Shown here one piece after another: positions 31,240 through 43,502 of a DNA stretch of 64,000 nucleotides (the first letter of the stretch is position 1; each line of letters begins with the position of its first letter). This DNA comes from Tillus elongatus (lineage: Eukaryota > Arthropoda > Insecta > Coleoptera > Cleridae). The notes under the pieces are model-generated. The model saw nothing but the letters and a program-made list of their open reading frames with translations, searched no databases and was not told where the DNA came from. The position numbers and the translations under genes are program-made. Where the stretch lies: contig OZ023267.1 of NCBI GenBank assembly GCA_964006375.1, positions 29,448,739-29,512,738 of the forward strand, read 5' to 3'.

Positions 31240-33395
31240 TTTTGACTTTTTATGAATTTTAAGGAAACAGTTATATTCTTAAGTCAAACAGTAAAAATTA
31301 TTACATTTTTCACAAAAAAACTTTGTTTTCTTGTTACATTTTGGATATTTGCATCTTACAGAGTTTTTCAGATCACCTTTCAGAATTGGAAGGTCTTGTC
31401 TACTTCTGACACTGTCGTTGTTGTTGTTTGGTAAAGGTGATGAGGTTTCTGTTGGAGTATTCTATCCCATAGGATTTCTTCTTGTATGAATTGAGCTTCA
31501 TTCTGATACGTCCAACCCCTCCTCAGTTTCTGAGCTAAGAAGCCATTTAGAAGTTTGAAGTGTGAAATCAAAGAACTGTATGTACTTTTTGTTTAACTTT
31601 TTAAAATCATCTCGGTACAAAATCCAGGATTTGGCAATTCCGACGTCCACAAAATGAAAAATACTTTTAACAGTCCATTTATTGGTTCGCGCAGTTATCT
31701 GATAATACGCAATCATTCTGTCAATAAGATCGATGCCTCCCATGCATTCATTGTATTTGAACACCATGTTAGGTCTTCTCACTCGAATACATTTTTTTGT
31801 CATATTTCGACCATCTCCTGCATTCATATGAAGGTTCGTCTTGTAAAGTAGTTGATACAAGAAGAACAGGTTTCATATCATACCATTGGAGGATATTAAT
31901 TTTTCCATCAGATCTTTCACTTGTTCAGATGAACCCCTTCCCAATTTTTTTAAATATTTTCTTTTGTCAGGTGAACTCTTGATTTCATGTTTGTACCAGT
32001 TCCATGTTTTTTTTTCTAATAGTGTTTCTAGTAGAGGAATTGTGGTAAAGTATCTGTCCATGTAGACATGCGAACCGTCCGGTAGCGTCTCAACAAATCT
32101 GATGACTGCTGAAGCACCTACACCCAAATGATTTACGGAAGTATCCAGGAAAGTATCTTTACTTTGGTATACCTCAAAATCCAAAATCAACCCAGATGGT
32201 GTGGCACACACAACATTTTTTAAGCCTTCAGGATTGGGCTTACCACACACAAATTGTTTGACACCACACACTCCGGTGAATTGTATCATTTGTTCATATA
32301 TTGCAACCTCAGCTTCTCTTGGCAGGGTTAAACATGTGTCTCTAACTTTCTTCATGATAGGTCTAACTTTCCAAGGCTTATCTCTTTTGCGATATTCTTC
32401 TGAAATATCACCATCAATAACTACCTTTAAGTGGTTTCTAATAACATAAAATCTATCTCTAGTCATTCTTGAGGCTATAGCGTACACTTTTGTGGTTTTT
32501 ACCCAATACATACGTATTCTAGGATATTTTAGAATCGACATTAGTATGGTTATTTCAAAAAGTGTTTTGTTTCCTTGAGTGTTAAGTTTAGTGGCTTGTT
32601 GTGTACTAGCATGTATTTTACATTTGTTTATTGTCATCGAAATACATTGCACAATAATCAGACACTGAAAAATTTTGTCGTTCATCACAGTTATCAACAT
32701 TCTTTGGAATAATAAAATGTGTTCCAAAAAAAGCATCACAGTTTTTCCAGGTGTATTTTGGTTTATTCGATTTTTTGTTTTTGGATTTGTTCTTGCCTTT
32801 TTTCCTGTTTTGTACACGCTTAAAGGTAAATCATCATCCGAGTCCCAATCCAATTCTTCATTTTGTACACCATCTTTAGATTTTTCTTGAATTTCTTTTT
32901 CTAACATCAATATTTTCTTCTTGATCTTCTAAAGCATCCATATCTTCTTGATCTTTATCTAAATCCGATACATTAATAACCTCTTTCTCTGCTTCAATCT
33001 CTTCAAAATCATCATTTCCTTCATTGTCTTCAAAGCCTTCTACGTCAAACGAATCGGCTTCTAATATTTGAAGTACCAGATCGTCATCAATGCCTGGCTG
33101 TAGGTATCGTTTATCACCAAATTTTGCTAGAATTAAAAAAAAAATATCTCCACGCTTGATTGGACATAACTAAAGTTAAAATTGTCTTAAAATAGTCCTC
33201 ACGTCCAACCTGATGGACACGAAGAATTTAGGGTGGTTAATAGAACTAAAGCTTAGCCACAAACGTTTACAGTAAAAGATTACTTAATAAACTATAATAT
33301 GTATGATTATAACAATAAATTGCAATAAAACGTTGATAAACAATAAAAAAAACACTACTTACCATCATACGTTGCTTTTCTAAATGCCGTCATTG
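31240..33395 (-). pseudogene. piggyBac transposase with an intron, decayed
   Basis: On the minus strand, MTAFRKATYD starts at about 33393 and is followed by a good donor (GTAAGT). An acceptor at about 33128 leads into AKFGDKRYLQPGIDDD and an acidic stretch. A frameshift near 32910 moves to the main frame (to 31873), which has YAIASRMTRDRFYVIRNHL, EAEVAIYEQMIQFTG (Glu where the first catalytic Asp is usual), VYMDRYFTTIPLLETL (second Asp) and then, after another shift, YNECMGGIDLIDRMIAYY (third Asp block, 31770). The Cys-rich C-terminal domain is recognisable at about 31370-31270 as RCKYPKCNKK, FFCEKC and YCLT. At least three breaks; not functional. Confidence 0.8.
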
Positions 33396-33543
33396 TTGAA
33401 ATAATAATTAACACGTGTGTGTATCAGTTTGTTCAAGCGCGCTGTACGAGATGGCGTTGCAAATATATCCAATAGGATGGATAACAGGTCTCGAGCGGAT
33501 CATTTTGATAGGAACGAAATTAAAATTTAAAAACTGCGTGGGG

Positions 33544-33598
33544 GGCTTTGGTCACGGTACTTATAGGATGAGGAGGATTAAGTACTGTGACCAAAGCC
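33544..33598. repeat. 19-bp stem hairpin
   Basis: GGCTTTGGTCACGGTACTT (33544-33562) and AAGTACTGTGACCAAAGCC (33580-33598) are reverse complements apart from one G:T position, with a 17-base loop. It lies upstream of a TATATAAG at about 33665 and the 70-bp repeats. This is too symmetrical for ordinary intron sequence. Confidence 0.7.
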
Positions 33599-33749
33599 GC
33601 CCACTTACTTGCCGGTGATCCTACTACGTTCACTGATAACTAAGCAGGCAGACAGAACGACATATATAAGACAAGACTTGCAACGAACTGCCAGATCTCT
33701 CTGAGGCCTAGGGTTGAACACACCGAGACCTCACAGACGATTTCGGCGA

Positions 33750-33950
33750 GATTTGGGGGTAGGCAGATTGAGGCCCCATAATCGAGCTACAACAACCCAA
33801 CCCACATTTGTCCACCGCTCTAAGGAGTAGGCAGATTGAGGCCTTAGAGTATCCTTACATATTTCCTTCACCCACCTTTGTCAACCGCTCTAAGGAGTAA
33901 GCAGATTGAGGCCTTAGAGTGTCCTTACATATTTCCTTTACCTCTTGAAA
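33750..33950 (+). repeat. 70-bp tandem repeats (about 2.9 units)
   Basis: 'gtaggcagattgaggcc' recurs near 33761, 33827 and 33898 (as 'gtaagcag'). The last two units are nearly identical over 70 bp, including 'ccgctctaaggagta' at 33815 and 33885 and 'tccttacatatttcctt'. The tract runs into the hammerhead-like sequence at 33945-34000, so it is probably the terminal region of a retroelement. Confidence 0.7.
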
Positions 33951-33993
33951 ATGGCTCAAAACAGGAGCCGAAACGTCGAGTTTTCATAAATTC
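33950..33993 (+). ncRNA. Degenerate hammerhead-like motif
   Basis: 'cttgaaaatggctc', a 7-nt loop and 'gagccgaaacgtcg' give stem II GGCUC/GAGCC followed by an intact GAAA. The 5' core half reads UUGAAAA instead of CUGANGA, so it is probably inactive. The layout resembles hammerheads of Penelope-like elements. Stem I is weak. Confidence 0.35.
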
Positions 33994-34053
33994 TGGACGC
34001 ACTTCAATCCGAGAACCAAGTATGTCTCACATTAAAGACCACGGCGGAAATCT

Positions 34054-35772
<1,719 letters not shown>

Positions 35773-35841
<69 letters not shown>

Positions 35842-35842
35842 G

Positions 35843-35889
<47 letters not shown>
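35773..35889. repeat. (AT)n and (AC)n microsatellites, right of hAT
   Basis: (AT)n to about 35835, then 'catatagatat' and (AC)n at about 35847-35889. It is the right half of the tract split by the hAT element. It ends about 100 bp before bonus exon 2. Confidence 0.95.
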
Positions 35890-35892
<3 letters not shown>

Positions 35893-35993
35893 GTACAAAA
35901 TTGTTGGCAACAAATTTTATTTGTACTTTTTAAGTTGTACATTTTTCACTGTATTTTGTGGTATAGTGTGAAACATGTTTTTAATTGTTTTAG

Positions 35994-36213
35994 CTTTAAA
36001 TTACATTGAGTGTCCCTTATGTACAATAAGATCAGAAACAGACAAAATAATTGACAACCAATTCCTGATGGAAAGTCATTCTGATGATGGAATGAATACT
36101 GCGTCTGCTAAAATGGCAGAACTGAAATGTTGCAATGATGATGCAACAGCTACCAGTTGGTGTGTAGACTGTGCAGAATTTATTTGTGAGAGTTGTGTAC
36201 AAGCTCATCAAAG
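35994..36213 (+). CDS. bon: bonus, coding exon 2: RING end and B-box 1
   Basis: Acceptor TTGTTTTAG before 35994; donor GTAAGA at 36214; phase 1 in, phase 2 out. The exon opens with SLNYIECPLC, whose CPLC completes the RING begun in exon 1. After a linker it reads LKCCNDDATATSWCVDCAE and FICESCVQAHQR, the zinc ligands of B-box 1. Only this exon was retained between two large transposon-filled introns. In TIF1 proteins the RING supplies ubiquitin or SUMO ligase activity and the B-boxes stabilise the tripartite motif. Confidence 0.9.
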
Positions 36214-36509
36214 GTAAGACCTATTGTTATAAAATAGCAGTTATTTTTTGTACTTTAATGCCAGCTTATTTCCGCGACTATGGTCAATCACCGCCACCAG
36301 GGGAGCAGTTTCACCTCATTATCTTGGAAGTTTTGCCGAACGCCTGCCTTTCTGTAATGAGGCTAAGCATCTTTATCATGCTCAACATCGCATGGACACC
36401 GGACAGACAGCTTTATGTCCCCTCCGAAGGGCGGAATATGCCGACATTCAACTTGCTCAAATACAATGCTAGAATCAGTTTTGATGTTAATTTATTACAG
36501 CTTGTACTA

Positions 36510-36605
36510 AAAAAGTGAAAGGGAAACCCTGGGAATTGAACCAAGTACTCTTCGGTTCAGAGGCACATGTTCTTATCCCTGGAGTACTGAGGCTCTAATA
36601 GCAGC
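36510..36605 (-). repeat. tRNA-derived SINE head (candidate)
   Basis: On the minus strand: GAGCCTCAGTACTCCAGGG (about 36594), then after about 40 bases GGTTCAATTCCCAGGG (about 36549-36534). The latter fits the pol III B box and T-arm; the former is an A-box-like start. Spacing fits a tRNA-like head. Acceptor pairing is poor, so it is not a working tRNA. The SINE tail was not defined. Confidence 0.45.
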
Positions 36606-36703
36606 AGTTATGAATGTTACTTTTGTTTATTAACATAAGATATTTTTTTAATCTGAAACAAGTTGAGATTATAAATTCCCCCCGTCGCCCACCCCGTTTG
36701 TCT

Positions 36704-37009
36704 TTAGACTTTGGCAATTTCAAACCGGATGTATCTGCTCCAGTCCCTTGGGTGGGGGAGGGTCCGTGCTGTCCCCTGACATATAAAGGCAGAAACTATC
36801 TCTTCCCTGACAAAAATGCAGGTCCTCGGGTTCACGCTGGATCTGCTGTAGATGAGTTTTCCAGCAGCTCCGCCCAGTCCCTTGATCTCTCCTTTATAGG
36901 AGTACGGTTCCTGGATGAGAGCCACATCTGTGTTCCTCAGAGCCATCAGTAGTCTGGTCGTGGCTGCCCTACTGTGTTGGAGGTTGACCTGAAGGAACCG
37001 AAGTCCCAT
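36704..37009 (-). pseudogene. LINE ORF2, start of AP-type endonuclease
   Basis: 101 open codons: MGLRFLQVNLQHSRAATTRLL, then TDVALIQEPYSYKGEIKGL. The QVNLQHSRAA start and LIQEP (catalytic Glu) are the first two motifs of the apurinic-type endonuclease of RNase H-bearing LINEs. Later motifs (Asp/His) are absent because the copy ends. The ATG lies 3' of ORF1, as expected for ORF2. Confidence 0.75.
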
Positions 37010-37099
37010 TAACCCCTAATTTCTTCCCCAGTGGGCGGAAGCTAACCCTTCACAGGCCCCAGAATGTCTTGAAGGAGGTTCCTTCAAGGGTTCTGTAAG

Positions 37100-38111
37100 A
37101 TGCCTGGTCGATCGAGAAAGCGAGAGTCTGTCCTTTCTCCTCTGCCTTCCTGCTTAGTACCGACCAGTGTTGTGTCCCCAGTTCAGGGTTGTGGATCTTC
37201 AGTCTACTGATCACCGTCTCCTGTGGGACGGTGTCAGGGATCCGTACGAGGAACTTGCGTCTCTTTGATAGTTCCTTGGGCTCCTTCTCCTCCTCCCAAA
37301 TCTGACCGAGGCCCCGATCGTTTTCCGCAGCCAGTCCCGCGACTGCGGGCCGGCACAGGTTATCCAGAGGATGTCCCCTGCCAGGCGCGCCCTGTGGACC
37401 TGAGGCGGGCTCTCCCCTTCCTAAAGAGAGTCCACTGTAGCTACCACCGCAGCCTGGATCAGGTCCGCCTTCCCCTGGTCTAGCGTGACCTCAGAGGATG
37501 GCGTCTGTCAATCACTGCCATCCTGAGCCAGTCTGCGCCGGTGTTTCAGCCTTGGTCCTTTTGGGACGTCGTGTCTGTAGTAGGCGTGCTGGAGCCCGAG
37601 CGTGGTGTCTTCTGACTCGCATTCTTCTCTTGCACCTTAACAGGTGCCCTGGCCCTTTTGGGACGTCTGTCTGTAGTAGGCGTGCGAGAGTCCGAGCGTG
37701 TCCTCTTCTGACTCGCACTCCCCTCTTGCACTTTTACAGGTTTCTCGACCGTCCACGTCCCGATTGCCATTTGCTGCGCCCTCCGGAACTTCTTTCTTTG
37801 CGCCCCGGAAAGATGCTTGGACTGCTGGGGCAGTCCCTCTACCCCTACAGTAGGGTCCTCACTGGTGGAGGGGCCCCAGAGACCGCGGACCTCTCCGCCC
37901 TCCGGTGGGACCAAGCCTCCAGTTTGGGTGTCGGGGACAGGTCTGTGGCTGAAGCTACCCCCGTATCTACGTTGGTCGTGAGACCTCTAGAGTCCGCTGC
38001 CGCCCCCTGGCTCGTCTCTGTTTCCGGAATAGGCTCAAGGCACGAGTCTGTAGCCGGAGCCACTCCTCGAGCTTCGTTGGTTTTGGTTCCATATATATTT
38101 ATAATCTTCAT
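37100..38111 (-). pseudogene. LINE ORF1 (gag-like), frameshifted
   Basis: ATG at 38111 gives MKIINIYGTKTNEARGV, matching 2355 in copy 1 with CAG kept where copy 1 has TAG. The frame ends at about 37848; the homologous protein continues in the next frame (37914-37546) with the same SSTPTTD repeats and basic KR runs, then breaks again. The homologous C-terminal region 'TCAGPQSRDWLRKTIGA' is readable at about 37370-37310 in pieces. Not functional. Confidence 0.6.
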
Positions 38112-38484
38112 GTTGTTCTCACGAGAATGGGGGAAATACTGTCCACACCATCAGAACCCCGTGTGGTGCAAGGCGAGTTACTCTGGAGGGTTGCTCGGTA
38201 CTCCTGAGGTTCTGTTTACGACACCATCGCCCTGGTGCCATCCATCCCTAGGCACGGGTCACATGACACCGTAGATTGGGGGAGTTTAGTTCGACCTCCT
38301 TGTCTAGATCTGTCATGTTTAGTTTTCAGCAGGGTCACCTCGTGCAGGATGCAGCTGTCAACCGCGCATGACTGTCTTGCGGAAAGCTTCTTTGAAAGTT
38401 CTTGTTGTTGTTTCCACTTCCTCAGCTTGCCCCCTTGAGTCCTTTGGCCCGCAACTCCTTGACCCCTTGGAGAAGCCTTACTGC

Positions 38485-38590
38485 ACACCAAAATTCAACT
38501 TTCTACATTTATAGAAAATTGAGTTATTCAAATTTGAAGCATTTAATAAAAATTCACTACCATAACACACTTGCTGAGTCCTGAACTGTT
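38485..38590. repeat. Short dispersed repeat (pair with 42424-42530)
   Basis: 'gcacaccaaaattcaacttt' with following 'gagttattcaaatttgaa' and 'aaaattcactaccataacac' is an imperfect match to 42424-42530 ('gcacactaaaattgaatttt', 'aagttatttaaatttgaaaa', 'aacaataacgcac'). Same orientation. Family unknown. Confidence 0.5.
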
Positions 38591-38806
38591 ACAGCATAAA
38601 GTCCTTATTTTGTTTAATTTGACTGGGCTATATATTAAAGCTTACTTATAAATAAAGCTAAATTAATCATTCGAATAAAAAAGATTTCATGAAATGTCAG
38701 CGAATCAAAAGTACCTGTGAGTGTATATGTGTTTTTTTTATCATTTGCTTTTTTTCTAAATACTTTCATACCAGATAAATTTCATTTTGGAAAATATTCA
38801 TTTCAG

Positions 38807-39067
38807 GTTGAAAATCACAAAAGAACATACCATAAAACCGAAAGAGGATGGCTTTAGTGAAAGCAATATGAACTCTAGTGGTGGTACAACAAATCTGTAT
38901 TGCATGGTGCATCCTCATGAAAAACTGTCACTGTTCTGTGAGAGCTGTGACAAATTGACTTGTCGAGATTGTCAGTTGATAGAGCACAGAGAACACAAAT
39001 ATAAATTTACCGATGAAATCGCTTCTGAAGCAAGGAAGTTTATATCTGATATGCTTAAAGATGTTGG
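38807..39067 (+). CDS. bon: bonus, coding exon 3: B-box 2 and coiled-coil start
   Basis: Acceptor TTCATTTCAG before 38807; donor GTAAGT at 39068; phase 2 in and out. It opens with RLKITKEHTIKP, finishing B-box 1. Then NLYCMVHPHEKLSLFCESC, TCRDCQLIEHREHKY supply the Cys/His ligands of B-box 2, followed by EIASEARKFISDMLKDVG, the first heptads of the coiled coil. The order RING, B-box 1, B-box 2, coiled coil is that of the TRIM/RBCC family. Confidence 0.92.
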
Positions 39068-39189
39068 GTAAGTGATACTTATGAAAATCGATCAGTTTTT
39101 ATATTTTATTTTATAATGGTAGTGTCTTTGCAGAAAAAGAAATACTTTGTTCATTAATTTAACTTTAAAATGTTTGTTTTGTGTTTCAG

Positions 39190-39300
39190 ATACAAAAGAG
39201 TTCTGTTAAATAGTGCAATGAAAGTGATTGATGATCGGCAGAATCTTATTTCTGAGAAGAAACAGGCTCTAGTGAACGAAATTACAAATTTAGTTGTTAA
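39190..39300 (+). CDS. bon: bonus, coding exon 4: coiled coil
   Basis: A 111-bp exon: acceptor TGTGTTTCAG before 39190, donor GTAAGT at 39301; phase 2 in and out. The 37 residues (YKRVLLNSAMKVIDDRQN, then ISEKKQALVNEITNLV) are amphipathic and continue the RBCC coiled coil used for oligomerisation. It is only 122 bp from exon 3, the one short intron in the gene. Confidence 0.88.
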
Positions 39301-39324
39301 GTAAGTATTTCCCCCAAAATTTTA

Positions 39325-41800
39325 TAATATGTGTGAGGGGTCAAATCGGGATAAGGTTATCTTTCCCTAATATGGGGAGGTTTCCACGGGATAACCTTAT
39401 CAATATGGCTTTATTACGGGATTTGCTCAGGCGCCAGCAACGAGGGTTTAAAGGAAGACGCTGCGCTCCCTCAGGACTATATCTCTGTCCTCAGTTGCTA
39501 TTTACAGCTACCCGGACCCGGGGTAAACTTCAGTGGAAACATGATTCACCTAAGTCCTCAGGCGAAGTCCCTCAGGACTCCTTAATTATGGCCTGTGTAT
39601 TAGAGATCAGAATGTTGCGTATTAGGTTGGGGTGGATTGGTTGGGAAGCGTTGAATGAAACACCGTATAAAACAATCTATTTACGAAAGTATTGGTGGCA
39701 AAATATTTACAAAATATGTACAAAGAAATATTTACACAAGGGATTCTCCCGGAATACCACACGTTTAAACTAACTTATTGGATAACAAATCAATCTATTA
39801 GAGACCAGAGACAGAAACCGAAATATTCGCGAATCATACGGGCGGTGTCACAAGGAGGGGTTTGGAATTCTAAGCCTGTAAGCGGGCAGAAGCATCCCGG
39901 AATCACCAAAGCAAGGCACCGGGCAGGTGGTCGATTTAAGCAGGCATGCAATATGCGAATTAAAAGCCAACACTAGGTGCAATATCAAGATCATCTAACT
40001 GCTTGTTCTAATTTCTACTATCACTAATTAATTACGGACCCTCAAGCATGCGATGCAGTCATACAGACCCTCTACAACCTGAGGAAGTGTCTCCCAAGGG
40101 AGGTGGAAATTTCCCCTCGACAAAATAAAGAAAGTCCTCCCTATCAAGTTAAAAAAAAAACAATGCCTCCAAACAGTGCCGTCAGGACGGCTGGGACACT
40201 GGGTATCGCCAGACTGTTTCGATCGCCAGTAATGATGGAGACCTACTGCAGCCCGAAATATCCCAGCTGTTGTCCAGATCCAGCACCACGAGGGCTGCGC
40301 CACGGGAGACCGCTTTAGGTGTCTTGATCGTGACTAGACCGCCACCGGGTTAAAATAAACTTGCAGTCAGCCCCTTTACTAGTGCCCTCGCGCTCTCGGG
40401 AAGACTCCAGCTCGGGAACGCAACCCTTTGTGCCTCCCGAAGGAAACCAAGAAAAGTTTTCTTATGAAGATTAAAAATGGCAATACTTCCCAATAATGCC
40501 GCTAGGACGGTCGGGACACCGGGTATCGCCAGACTGTTTCGATCGCCAGTAAAGGTGGAGACCTACTGCAGCCCGAAATATCCCAGCTGTCGTCTAGATC
40601 CAGGACCACGAGGGCTGCGCCACAGGAGACCGCTTTGGGTGACTTGATTGTGACTAGACCCCCACCGGGTTCAAATCAACTTGCAGTCAGCCGCTTTACT
40701 AGTGCCCTCGCGCTCTCGGGAAGACTCCAGCTCGGGAACGCAACCCCAGCTACTCCGCAGCTCGCTAAGCGCCTGGCTCCCCCAAGCTGTGCTCACCACA
40801 ACCCCGAACGTCCAGGAGGTCGAGTCTCGCCGGGCTGTTTCGATTACCAACACTGTTGGAAATCTATCGCAGCTCGAAGTACCCTTACTGCAGCCAGTCA
40901 CCAAAATCATAGGGGCTGCTCCACGGGAAACCACTTTGGGTGATTTGATCGTGACTAGGCTGCCACCGGGTTCAAATCAACTCTCAGTCAGCCGCTTTGC
41001 TAGTGCCCCCACGCTCTCGGGAAGACCGCAGCTATGGAATGCGAGCCCCGGCTCCCCCAGGTCGCTCCGCTGACACCGACAGAAGTGAACGATGGACTTA
41101 TTTATGCGAAGCTCTGTTGCGGTCGTTTCTCTAAAATAAAACCACTGACAAACACAACAACATTTAAAACCTTTTCCACGTCGCCTCTGGCGAAGGCCAC
41201 CAAGCGCGCCAAGGTGCCCGCCGACAGAGAGAGACGCCGATCCGTGGAAAACCCCTTTCATACAGACCCTGTGCTACCGTACCGCTATAGAGACAGCGAC
41301 CTACCTAAACGAAGCGGAAGTGAGCGGCCTGCTGAAGACGGCGTTCTCCACTTGCCACAGCTGCTAACTCTACTAAGCTGGTGCACCTAACGAATCGCTG
41401 CTTACTCCTCTCCCACGGCCGGCCTGCTGAATTCGCTACTGAAATACACAATAAAACCAAACACCAAGGCTCGAGACGCGGACGGTGGCTGCTTCCTCTC
41501 CGTGACTGGCTCTGTGCTCGTTGAAAAAGAACTAAAAATTGTTCAGCAGGCCACAGCCGACCTGCTAGCTCTCGCTGCAGTCCCGCACGGTTCACAATTT
41601 CTGCGTTGCGAGGTGCACGTAGGTCAGGTCAGGTCAGGTCAGGCCAGCCCATCTGTCCCCGCTTTCATCACTTTGCACACCGAAGGGCGATCACATCCCG
41701 GCAACATGCCTGTCTCTCCACCGGCTGCCTCGACACACTCTCGAAACTGAATTTTATTAAATATTTGTGAATGTTTTAATAACAAAATTAAATTAAATTA
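39325..41800. mobile_element. GC-rich inserted block of unknown origin
   Basis: A sharply GC-richer 2.4-kb block in bonus intron 4. It starts TGTGAGGGGTCAAATCGGG at about 39331 (LTR-like TG start, but no partner was found). It includes three tandem repeats (next entry), a (GGTCA)n-like run at about 41620-41645, and ends near 'aaattaaattaaattaaatg'. Several mid-length open frames occur on both strands; none carries a recognised domain. It may be a retroelement 5' region, a solo LTR plus satellite, or a composite. Confidence 0.45.
40165..41070. repeat. Three tandem repeats of 300-320 bp
   Basis: Landmarks repeat in order: 'gactgtttcgatcgccag' at about 40212 and 40532 with a variant near 40833; 'gccaccgggtt' near 40341, 'cccaccgggttcaaatcaac' near 40660 and 'gccaccgggttcaaatcaac' near 40962; and 'ctctcgggaagac' three times. 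Periods are about 320 and 301 bp. Units 1 and 2 are closest; unit 3 is more diverged, so the duplications have different ages. A phrase readable as GDLIVTRxPPGSNQL occurs in units 2 and 3, hinting at former coding sequence. Confidence 0.8.
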
Positions 41801-41888
41801 AATGCAGATGGGATGGATCTATTTTCCCCTGTTAACTAATTAGATTATCTAATGACGATTACTATACTAAAGATGCATTGTTTTTCAG

Positions 41889-42196
41889 GTTAACAAACAC
41901 TGTTAATGTTAGAGGAAAACAGCTGATAGCTAAACTGACTGAAGTATGTGATTCTAAACAAAAGACTTTACAAGAAAAGAAGCAGGCTCTGGAACAGTTG
42001 TCGAAAATGACAGATCACTGTATTGATTTCACTCAGCATGCTCTAGACAATGGAAGTGACATGGCTTTATTGTTTAGTAAGAAACAAGTCACAGACCACC
42101 TTAGGAGGATCAAATGTAAAAGAGCAGACATTCCAAACCCTGAGATACCTGTTCGAATACATTTGGCACTCGATAAAGTCCCTGATCTCATAAAAG
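41889..42196 (+). CDS. bon: bonus, coding exon 5: coiled coil and TIF1 middle region
   Basis: Acceptor TTTTTCAG before 41889; donor GTAAGT at 42197; phase 2 in, phase 1 out. It encodes LTNTVNVRGKQLIAKLTEV, QEKKQALEQLSKMTDHCIDFTQHAL, then GSDMALLFSKKQVTDHL and IPVRIHLALDKVPDLIKG. The 'F..AL..GS..ALL.SKK...' segment is typical of the end of the TIF1 coiled coil. The next intron (42197-59290) is 17 kb and consists almost entirely of nested transposons. Confidence 0.92.
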
Positions 42197-42857
42197 GTAA
42201 GTGGTTATTATTTTTTTCTCCCGTATGTTTGAACATTTTACAAGAAATTTTTGATTGTCAATTATTAAAAAAAGAAATGGTCTGGACGCATCAAGTGCAT
42301 TGTAGTTGCGAATTTTCATATCTTCTAAATCCCAATAAATGTGAAAAAAAATGTATCTCCAAAAATAACAAAGTTGGTTTAACGAAATTTTGTACAAATT
42401 TTGCTTTTAGAAAGATTTTGTTGCACACTAAAATTGAATTTTCTAGGTTAGGAGCAAATTAAGTTATTTAAATTTGAAAATAAAAGTTTTATGAAAATGC
42501 ACAACAATAACGCACTGGCTGCGTTCGAACTTTTACTTACAGGTAGTCTGTTTATCGAATTATTGACGGAAGGCAAGGATTTTTTCAAATTTATTTTGCT
42601 AAATCAGAAAAGTAACACTTTTAAATAACCGACTCATCTAAGCTGTTTCCAAGAGACTGCAGAAAAATAAAGTTTTTGCAAATATTTTAGTCAAATGATG
42701 AACAATAGCTGTTGAAACAGAAATTTAAGACCTTGTTAAACACACTCCCTGCAATATTTGTTGTCCATAAACCGCATTTGTTTCAGAAGTGTTAAGTATG
42801 TTTTTTGTGGAATTTTTCACTTTTTATACCAAAACCATAATCTCTCGTCTGTAATAA
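42197..42857. other. bonus intron 5, start
   Basis: AT-rich. 42340-42530 contains phrases shared with 23.5 kb ('tctccaaaaataacaaag') and 38.5 kb; otherwise no feature was recognised. Confidence 0.4.
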
Positions 42858-42959
42858 AGGTGTCTCAGAATGTTTTTCATTTTGATACTTAAGAATCAAA
42901 TACCAGAATTAGTTAAAACTTGTTTTTGTGTTAAATTAAAGAGCAGTTTTTGAATTTTT

Positions 42960-43480
42960 ATTTATGAAGAAGCTCCATCTTGCTGGTGCGGTTGTAGCTA
43001 ATCTGGTTTAGCATTTTTGGAGCCATATAGCAATATCAATTGGAATTAATGGTCTGAGTGCGACCACGGTTATCCTCAAAAAAGTATGCGCCGATAATTC
43101 CTTGATTTTATATATGACAGCCCAAATGACAAGCTTAGGCATGTGTAATGTTTTCTGATACAGTTCCAGCAGATTATCAGATTCCCAATATCTACAATTT
43201 TGTTTATTCACGTGGCCGTTGATATGAATATTTGATACAGCAGAAAACCATATGTTATTGATGCTTCAAAAACGATTTTTCATTGTCCTGCAGTATTCGA
43301 CTCGTTTTGCAGGATCATGTGGCTTCATCTCTTGCACAACAACAATTTTGTAGTGGTGAAATTGTAAATGTTTGCGAATAATGTGATTTGTTCAAATGTG
43401 AAGAAGTTGTGCGCAATCGTAGTGACTGTCGTGGGTCGTCCATAACAGACATGCAAACACAGTTGACAATCATACTCGTT
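42960..43480 (-). pseudogene. Mariner/rosa-like transposase relic
   Basis: Minus-strand words in order: HYKIVVVQEMKPHDPAKRVEYC (about 43355; cited as the diagnostic KPHDPAKRVEYC), a stop, then NKQNCRYWESDN (about 43205) and PKLVIWAVI, and finally QQDGA (about 42985) with the second catalytic Asp. These match insect mariner transposases of the group with NCRYW words. Multiple stops and shifts; the region after the second Asp is missing. Confidence 0.6.
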
Positions 43481-43502
43481 ATTGATGTCCCTCTGTGCTC
43501 AT

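Larger units (their letters stand above)
36675..38475 (-). mobile_element. RNase H-type LINE, 5' part (copy 2)
   Basis: Reverse-strand copy of the LINE family at 2.3-4.7 kb, in bonus intron 2. Reading from 38475 leftward: 5' region, ORF1 (38111 to about 37100 with frame changes) and the start of the endonuclease ORF (37009-36704). It stops inside the endonuclease and has no 3' end or poly(A), as also seen in copy 1. The family is GC-rich and of the I/R1/LOA kind. Confidence 0.75.

Noticed and set aside
33750..33950. Tandem repeats considered as a CRISPR array
   Set aside because: Units are contiguous 70-bp copies without unique spacers, in an animal genome.
37498..38274. 258-codon plus-strand open frame
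   Set aside because: Shadow of the LINE ORF1 that reads on the minus strand.
39294..39773. 159-codon plus-strand frame after bonus exon 4
   Set aside because: Starts beyond a strong splice donor inside the inserted GC-rich block; no similarity to TIF1.
40640..40690. GGTTCAAATC in the 320-bp repeats considered as a tRNA B box
   Set aside because: No cloverleaf pairing or A box at the right distance.
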